8,784 nucleotides of DNA from Bacteroidales bacterium (GTDB lineage: Bacteria > Bacteroidota > Bacteroidia > Bacteroidales > Bacteroidaceae). The position numbers and the translations under genes were made by a program. The DNA is taken from the NCBI GenBank assembly GCA_004555425.1, contig SFID01000112.1:1-8784 (forward strand), given 5' to 3'. Positions within the stretch are counted from its first letter, which is position 1, and each line of letters begins with the position of its first letter. The notes beneath the pieces are model-generated. The model saw only the letters and a list, made by a program, of their open reading frames with translations, did not search any database and was not told the origin of the DNA. This document shows, in pieces, positions 5,419-8,784 of the stretch.

Positions 5419-5455
5419 ACAATTACATTACATTACATTATGTTATATTATAATG
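5419..5455. other. AT-rich block, candidate DNA-unwinding element
   Basis: Nearly all A/T, with ATTAC repeated from 5422 to about 5440 and an imperfect palindrome CATTAT...ATAATG (5436-5455). It directly abuts the 19-bp repeats. The contrast with the GC-rich surroundings is strong. Confidence 0.5.
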
Positions 5456-5511
5456 TTTGCATTTGCTTGTTTTGTTTGCATTTGCTTGTTTTGTTTGCAT
5501 TTGCTTGTTTT
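5455..5511 (+). repeat. Three exact 19-bp direct repeats (iteron candidates)
   Basis: The unit GTTTGCATTTGCTTGTTTT occurs at 5455-5473, 5474-5492 and 5493-5511 with no spacer and no mismatches. The last copy plus following bases (5495-5515) match 4262-4282 exactly over 21 bases. Confidence 0.9.
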
Positions 5512-5563
5512 GCTTAATATCAATAAAATCAATAAATTACACATCGTCATTGTTTAGATTGAG

Positions 5564-5649
5564 TTTAGTTCCGCTTTAGTTCTTGCTTTAGTTCCGCTTT
5601 AGTTCCGCTTTAGTTCCGCTTTAGTTCTTTGTTAGTTTTAAGTTAGTTC
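5564..5649 (+). repeat. 11-bp tandem array TTTAGTTCCGC (iteron candidates)
   Basis: Exact units lie at 5564-5574, 5587-5597, 5598-5608 and 5609-5619; a 12-bp variant TTTAGTTCTTGC is at 5575-5586, a partial unit at 5620-5627, and degenerate TTAGTT copies at 5632 and 5643. The 11-bp period places each unit on nearly the same helical face, as expected for cooperative protein binding. Confidence 0.88.
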
Positions 5650-5676
5650 TTTGGGGCTGTCGAGGGTATAAAGCGA

Positions 5677-5716
5677 GGGCGGCAAAATCGGGCTTTTGTG
5701 CCGTCATTCGCCGCCC
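5677..5716 (-). terminator. Possible terminator of the long leftward operon
   Basis: GGGCGGC (5677-5683) and GCCGCCC (5710-5716) are exact complements enclosing 26 nt, within which GGGC and GCC can form a smaller hairpin. It begins 35 bp after the stop of the 282-aa gene. The minus-strand sequence that follows (TCGCTTTATA) has only a short T-run, so efficiency is uncertain. Confidence 0.45.
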
Positions 5717-5751
5717 TGTTGTGGCCTCAGTAGTTAGGGGGTTAAGGTGGT

Positions 5752-6600
5752 TTATTCGGGGCTGTCCGGGCTTGCGTGGTGCTTCCCTGCGCGTAACTCC
5801 GCGCCCCTGTTGCGTTGGTCGGGTTCTTTGGAAATCCCTTTTACCATTCGGGGCGCGGTGGATTTGGCGCGGTTGTGCTGCGTCAGTTCGGGGCGTGGCT
5901 CTGCGGTCTCCGGCTCTGCCATCGGGCGAGGTTCGGGGGCTACTGCTTCCGCTCCCTCTTTGCGTTTCCTCTGTGCGAGCAAGTAAGCGTAATTAACGCC
6001 TGCCGAGGGGATTTTTACGCGCCCATCTGTGCCCATCTCAAAAACGCTGTACCACAATACCGGGGCGGTCGCTCCGTCCTCAAAAAAGGCGTTTAGGGCA
6101 TCAACAGCCGCGAGGTGTTGGCGGTACTTCTCTATCTCCTCCGGGTCGGTAAGATAAACCGCCGTGGCTTCGTCTATCAGCCGCGCCGCATCTTCCGAGA
6201 CGGTAAACCGCCCATCGCTGCCGAGGGTCAGGAAATCGAGTAATTGCCGGGTATCGCCGCCGCTCCGTTCCGCGCTCTCTTTCGCCTGTCGTGCGGCTTC
6301 CGCAAAGGGTGTGCGCCATTGCTCCGCCTCCTGTTCGATTTGGGTGCGTATCGCGTGGCTGCGTACCTTTGCCGCGTCCTCTTTGGCGGCTTCGATATAT
6401 CGGCGGCGAGCCTCCGCGCCTCCTGTGGCGTAAACGTCCGCGAGGGCATCGGCTGTAAATTCGCCTATCTGTAAGCCTCTGTAAAGGTCGGCGAGGCGGT
6501 TGGCGGTCTGTGCGAGTTCTGCCGCTCCCTGCTTCCATCTCCGGGCGAGGTGGGGGCGATCGGCTATTTTAAGCCGCTGGGGTGCTTCCTGTGCTTCCAT
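5752..6600 (-). CDS. Hypothetical protein, 282 aa, helical with disordered tail
   Basis: I do not recognise the family. Residues about 1-115 are charged, alanine-rich and helical. A more globular part follows (about 116-212), in which a short motif recurs: LGSDGRFTV (126-134) and MGTDGRVKI (189-197). The last 70 residues are Pro/Glu/Arg-rich and probably disordered. No signal peptide, membrane segment, Walker motif, relaxase histidine cluster or nuclease motif is visible. It is the last and largest gene of the long leftward operon, starting 11 bp after the stop of the 66-aa gene, and is followed by the candidate origin. A role in replication, maintenance or packaging is conceivable but unsupported. 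Confidence 0.75.
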   Translation of the reverse strand: MEAQEAPQRLKIADRPHLARRWKQGAAELAQTANRLADLYRGLQIGEFTADALADVYATGGAEARRRYIEAAKEDAAKVRSHAIRTQIEQEAEQWRTPFAEAARQAKESAERSGGDTRQLLDFLTLGSDGRFTVSEDAARLIDEATAVYLTDPEEIEKYRQHLAAVDALNAFFEDGATAPVLWYSVFEMGTDGRVKIPSAGVNYAYLLAQRKRKEGAEAVAPEPRPMAEPETAEPRPELTQHNRAKSTAPRMVKGISKEPDQRNRGAELRAGKHHASPDSPE

Positions 6601-6611
6601 CTGTGCCGGGA

Positions 6612-6812
6612 TTAAAAGGGTTGTTCGTTTCCGTTGCCCTCTCCGAAACGGCGGCTAATAGCCTCCTTTTGCGCTTCGGTCAGTTCTCCGGCGGGGTTGT
6701 ATTCGTCGAGGGTTACGCTTTCGCCGTCCGCATCGGTAACGTTCACGGTCGTTTTGCCGTTGGTCGTGTCAACGGTAATTATACCGTCGCCGTAGTTAAA
6801 TTGCTTCTTCAT
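6612..6812 (-). CDS. Small acidic hypothetical protein, 66 aa
   Basis: The N-terminal half has alternating hydrophobic residues typical of paired beta strands (NYGDGIITVDTTNG, then KTTVNVTDADGESVTL), followed by an acidic helix (ELTEAQKEAISRRF) and a polar tail. No known motif is recognised; small acidic proteins of this type in phage-like elements sometimes bind host or phage proteins, but nothing here shows that. The ATG at 6812 follows a 49-bp gap after the 178-aa gene, the largest gap in this part of the operon; the next gene begins 11 bp beyond its stop. Confidence 0.68.
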   Translation of the reverse strand: MKKQFNYGDGIITVDTTNGKTTVNVTDADGESVTLDEYNPAGELTEAQKEAISRRFGEGNGNEQPF

Positions 6813-6861
6813 TGCTTTGGTTTTTGGGTGTTATTTTGTCCGTTTTTGCCCTCTGTGGGCT

Positions 6862-7398
6862 TTAATTGTCATTCGTGGGGGATTGTGCCGCCGAGGTGTC
6901 CGCGTGGCTCTGTGGGGCTTCCTGTGCGCGTCTGCGCCGTTCTTTGGCGAGCCGTTCAGCCTCTTTGCATCTTTCGCGGTATACTGCCGAGGTCTGCCGC
7001 ATCCTCTCGCGTCTGGCTATCTCCTCCGGGGTCATTCCGTCAGTGGGTGCGCGAGGTCTGCCGGGGGGCTTCCGTGGGGTCGGGTCGGCATCGCGTAAGG
7101 CTCTGCGCTTTTCCGCCGCCCTGCGTTGCGCTTCTTGATATTCGGGCGTGAGCCTCCGAGCCGCCGCCGCTTCGAGCTTCATTTGCTCCTGCCTCCGAGT
7201 TATCGCGGCATCGTATTCGGCTGCTATCCGTGCCGAGCGTTCCGCCGGGGTTTCCCTGCGCTTCATGCAAGCCGTTGAGGTGGCGGCGTTGGCTTCCGTT
7301 TCTGCGGCGATCCGCGCAAGTTCCGAGGGATCGAGGGCGTTTAACTCCTCCCTCATCCGCGCCCAATATTCGGGCGGTATCATTTCAATAATAGCCAT
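6862..7398 (-). CDS. Charged hypothetical protein with AT-hook-like motif, 178 aa
   Basis: The family is not recognised. The protein is dominated by alanine, arginine and glutamate and is probably a long helix or coiled coil. A central segment, RKPPGRPRAP, resembles an AT-hook (GRP core), and the following stretch EEIARRERMRQTSAVYRERC is a basic helix, so DNA or RNA binding is plausible. The tail is polar and disordered. The ATG at 7398 was chosen; an in-frame TTG at 7419 would overlap the previous gene by 10 bp and add seven residues. With the ATG the gap to the upstream stop is 11 bp. It lies between the replication-like protein and the small acidic protein in the operon. Confidence 0.72.
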   Translation of the reverse strand: MAIIEMIPPEYWARMREELNALDPSELARIAAETEANAATSTACMKRRETPAERSARIAAEYDAAITRRQEQMKLEAAAARRLTPEYQEAQRRAAEKRRALRDADPTPRKPPGRPRAPTDGMTPEEIARRERMRQTSAVYRERCKEAERLAKERRRRAQEAPQSHADTSAAQSPTNDN

Positions 7399-7409
7399 AA
7401 CCGAGGGGG

Positions 7410-8183
7410 TTAAATGCAATTATAAACCCATTTATTGTAAGGGTCGCTCCATTCGTAATCGTCTGCCGGGCGGCGCGGCGCGTCCTGTGGTACGGTTATT
7501 CTGCCATTGCCATAAGTGCGCCGCCCATTCGCGTCTATCCGTTCCCCATATCCGAGTTTTACGATAATTCCGCAGACGTTGACTTCGCCGCGCTCATTCG
7601 GGGTAAACTGCGCCGGGCTTCCGGCTGCCGAGGTCGGCGCGGTGGGGTGTTCCTGTTCCCTGCGCTGCCAAGTCCTTACGGCGGCTTTCCAATCTTTCAT
7701 TGGATTGTTGCCTACTCTCCAGCCTTTCGAGGCGTAAAAATCCACGAAATTAGCGGCATTGACTGCGTAGCCCTGCGCGGTTATGTATTGTTGCACCTCA
7801 TCAACCGAGGGCGGCGCGAGACGTGCCGGGGCTGCTTTGCGTTGAGGTTTCGGGGTGGCTTCCTCCTCATCCATCGCCGAGCCGTCCGGGGCTTCGGGTT
7901 CTGCGGTTGCTTTGTTTCCCTTTTTCCCTCCGCGCCTCCCTGCCTCTCTGCGCTTCTCGCATACATCGGCGTATTTTTGTGCGGTGCGGTCAAGGTCTGC
8001 TCTTATAAGTGGAAACATCGAGAATTTAACAACCGGGTCGGTTGGTTCTTCGCCGTTCAATACATAAAGAAAAATTGCGTCATTGATTTTTAGCCGCAAT
8101 TCGGGGGGCATTTCCAAAAGTGCCGCCGCCCAATCGAAACGAAATATAAAACCGCCTTTGTTGTCGGGGGCTTCCTTTTTCAT
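7410..8183 (-). CDS. Phage-type replication protein, DUF6291-like N-terminus, 257 aa
   Basis: Residues about 12-75 have the pattern I associate with DUF6291 proteins of phages and mobile elements: FIFRFDWAAALLEMPPELR, AIFLYVLNGEEP, then LIRADLDRTAQKY. A basic glycine-rich linker (GRRGGKKGNK) follows, then a disordered stretch and a module at 125-175 containing VDFYASKGWRVG and PMKDWKAAVRTWQRRE, seen in phage replisome-organiser (DnaD/DnaT-like) proteins. The last 50 residues carry YGNGRITVPQDAPRRP and end WVYNCI. The likely role is origin binding or loading of the host helicase; this rests on remembered family resemblance. Its ATG overlaps the stop of the 103-aa gene (ATGA, 8180-8183). It is the best candidate initiator in the element. 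Confidence 0.8.
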   Translation of the reverse strand: MKKEAPDNKGGFIFRFDWAAALLEMPPELRLKINDAIFLYVLNGEEPTDPVVKFSMFPLIRADLDRTAQKYADVCEKRREAGRRGGKKGNKATAEPEAPDGSAMDEEEATPKPQRKAAPARLAPPSVDEVQQYITAQGYAVNAANFVDFYASKGWRVGNNPMKDWKAAVRTWQRREQEHPTAPTSAAGSPAQFTPNERGEVNVCGIIVKLGYGERIDANGRRTYGNGRITVPQDAPRRPADDYEWSDPYNKWVYNCI

Positions 8184-8491
8184 AGTTGTTTACCCTCATT
8201 AAGCCGCTTATGCTGACGGTCGAGTTCGGGGCGTATCTCTCTGTTAAAATACTCCATTGCTTCGGGGCTTAATCCCTGCGGCTCTTTTTCTCCAAGTCCG
8301 TAAAACACTATTGCGTAATATAGTGCTGTGTTCTGTTCCGTTGTGGGCTGTCGCTCACATTCCGCGAGCCATTCAATAGAGAATTTGAAATGCTCATATT
8401 TCGCGCCCTTTAGCATTTCGGGCGTGTATTCGGCGGCGGCTTCCTGCCGCTGTCGGTTGGTGGGTTCGCTTTTGGTGTTCCGGGTTATCAT
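8180..8491 (-). CDS. Short DUF6291-like protein, 103 aa
   Basis: Residues about 35-100 resemble the N-terminal domain of the next gene: KFSIEWLAECERQPT aligns with IFRFDWAAALLEMPP, AIVFYGLGEKEP with AIFLYVLNGEEP, and IRPELDRQHKR with IRADLDRTAQK. The protein lacks the linker and the C-terminal module, so it looks like a stand-alone version of the domain. It may be a partner or regulator of the full-length paralogue. Both ends are ATGA overlaps (8488-8491 upstream, 8180-8183 downstream), implying coupled translation of three successive genes. The first 30 residues are polar. Confidence 0.8.
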   Translation of the reverse strand: MITRNTKSEPTNRQRQEAAAEYTPEMLKGAKYEHFKFSIEWLAECERQPTTEQNTALYYAIVFYGLGEKEPQGLSPEAMEYFNREIRPELDRQHKRLNEGKQL

Positions 8492-8754
8492 TGTTTTTGC
8501 TGTTGAGGCTGTTTTGAGGATAAGTAATAAATTTTATATCGGCTTCCGTCTATGTGTTTACGCCATAACGAAATGATTTTATAACCGCGCCTTTTCAATC
8601 TCGCTATCACTTCGCCCGGATCATCAATTCCGTTAAAACGTAATTCGGCGAGCGAGCGGGGGCGGCTTAACAAAAGCCGTTTAACCGTTTCGGCTTGCTG
8701 CTGTCGTTTCGGCTTGCTGCTGTCGTTTCGGCTTGCTGCTTCTTCGTTGTTCAT
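8488..8754 (-). CDS. Winged-HTH-like DNA-binding protein, 88 aa
   Basis: Residues about 21-80 fit a small phage winged helix-turn-helix of the HTH_39 kind: ETVKRLLLSRPRSLAELRF, GIDDPGEVIARLKRRGYKI, then a wing and strand (SRYKIYYL). The conserved 'recognition helix plus RGYKI' part is clear; family assignment is from memory. The first 23 residues are encoded largely by a 19-bp tandem repeat read in three frames and are polar and Lys/Arg/Gln-rich. The tail is glutamine-rich. The gene lies across the contig join: its upstream neighbour is the 66-aa gene ending at 88. Its stop overlaps the next ATG (ATGA, 8488-8491). Position before the two DUF6291-like genes suggests a replication or regulatory role. 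Confidence 0.8.
   Translation of the reverse strand: MNNEEAASRNDSSKPKRQQQAETVKRLLLSRPRSLAELRFNGIDDPGEVIARLKRRGYKIISLWRKHIDGSRYKIYYLSSKQPQQQKQ
8686..8740. repeat. 19-bp tandem repeat, 2.9 copies (also at 1-55)
   Basis: The unit cgtttcggcttgctgctgt occurs at 8686-8704, 8705-8723 and 8724-8740 (last copy 17 bp), all exact. It lies inside the winged-HTH-like gene, covering codons 5-23. Because 19 is not a multiple of three, each copy is read in a different frame, yet all are open. It could be an iteron set placed inside a replication-region gene, or a recent slippage expansion. Confidence 0.9.
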
Positions 8755-8784
8755 TTGGTCGGGGATTGTGGGTTATAGGTCGGT
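8686..8784. repeat. Terminal redundancy, right copy (circular-contig overlap)
   Basis: Identical to bases 1-99. It contains the start codon and first 23 codons of the winged-HTH-like gene and, beyond it, the last codons of the 66-aa gene that is complete on the left side. Gene order across the join (66-aa stop, 18-bp gap, next start) makes ordinary operon sense and supports circularity. Confidence 0.93.

Larger units (their letters stand above)
5366..5751. other. 386-bp gene-free region: candidate replication origin
   Basis: No gene is apparent. It contains an AT-rich tract with a 5-bp tandem repeat (5419-5455), three exact 19-bp repeats (5455-5511), an 11-bp tandem array (5564-5649) and a hairpin near the end of the leftward operon (5677-5716). 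AT-rich DNA beside phased direct repeats is the usual make-up of an iteron-type origin, and the operon that ends here encodes phage-like replication proteins. Origin function is inference. Confidence 0.6.

Noticed and set aside
5455..5649. CRISPR array
   Set aside because: The repeats are directly tandem without unique spacers of constant length, and no cas gene is present.

Overview
The window reads as one complete small circular mobile element opened at an arbitrary point. Bases 1-99 are identical to 8686-8784, so the real circle is about 8,685 bp. Independent support comes from gene order: a leftward operon starting at about 690 runs off the left edge at base 1 and continues without a break from the right edge. 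The host is probably in Bacteroidota. All three promoters I can identify fit the TTTG-N19/20-TAnnTTTG pattern of that phylum's primary sigma factor, starts lack purine-rich Shine-Dalgarno sequences, and the small regulators have a Bacteroidales look. The GC-rich coding sequence suggests an Alistipes/Rikenellaceae-like or similar gut member; that last step is inference.

Layout, in transcription order. (A) A long leftward operon begins at a promoter at 655-686 whose spacer is filled by a palindrome. It encodes an excisionase-like HTH protein (613-326), a 14-codon relay ORF, a 66-aa basic protein (288-88), a winged-HTH-like protein (8754-8488, across the junction), two adjacent proteins sharing a DUF6291-like domain (8491-8180 and 8183-7410, the second resembling phage replisome organisers), a 178-aa charged protein, a 66-aa protein and a 282-aa protein ending at 5752. 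Many junctions are ATGA overlaps or short gaps. (B) Downstream, 5419-5649 holds an AT-rich block, three 19-bp tandem repeats and an 11-bp iteron-like array, the best candidate origin. (C) A divergent control region at 3724-3880 drives a rightward XRE-type regulator (3881-4165) and a leftward operon of three unknown proteins (3723-2391) ended by a terminator at 2340-2304. (D) An AT-rich gap (1875-2390) carries a second copy of the palindrome and AGTAACAA-type repeats, a plausible attP/arm-site region, followed by a complete tyrosine integrase (1874-756).

Taken together: integrase plus excisionase-like protein for integration and excision, an XRE regulator for a genetic switch, and phage-like replication genes with iterons for autonomous copying. 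I recognise no relaxase, capsid, terminase, classical plasmid Rep, toxin-antitoxin pair or resistance gene. This suggests an integrative plasmid or phage-satellite-like element with several unknown accessory proteins. A 1.17-kb stretch after the XRE gene (4166-5337) has no credible protein but ends in a rightward terminator, and may be a long structured RNA or a decayed segment.
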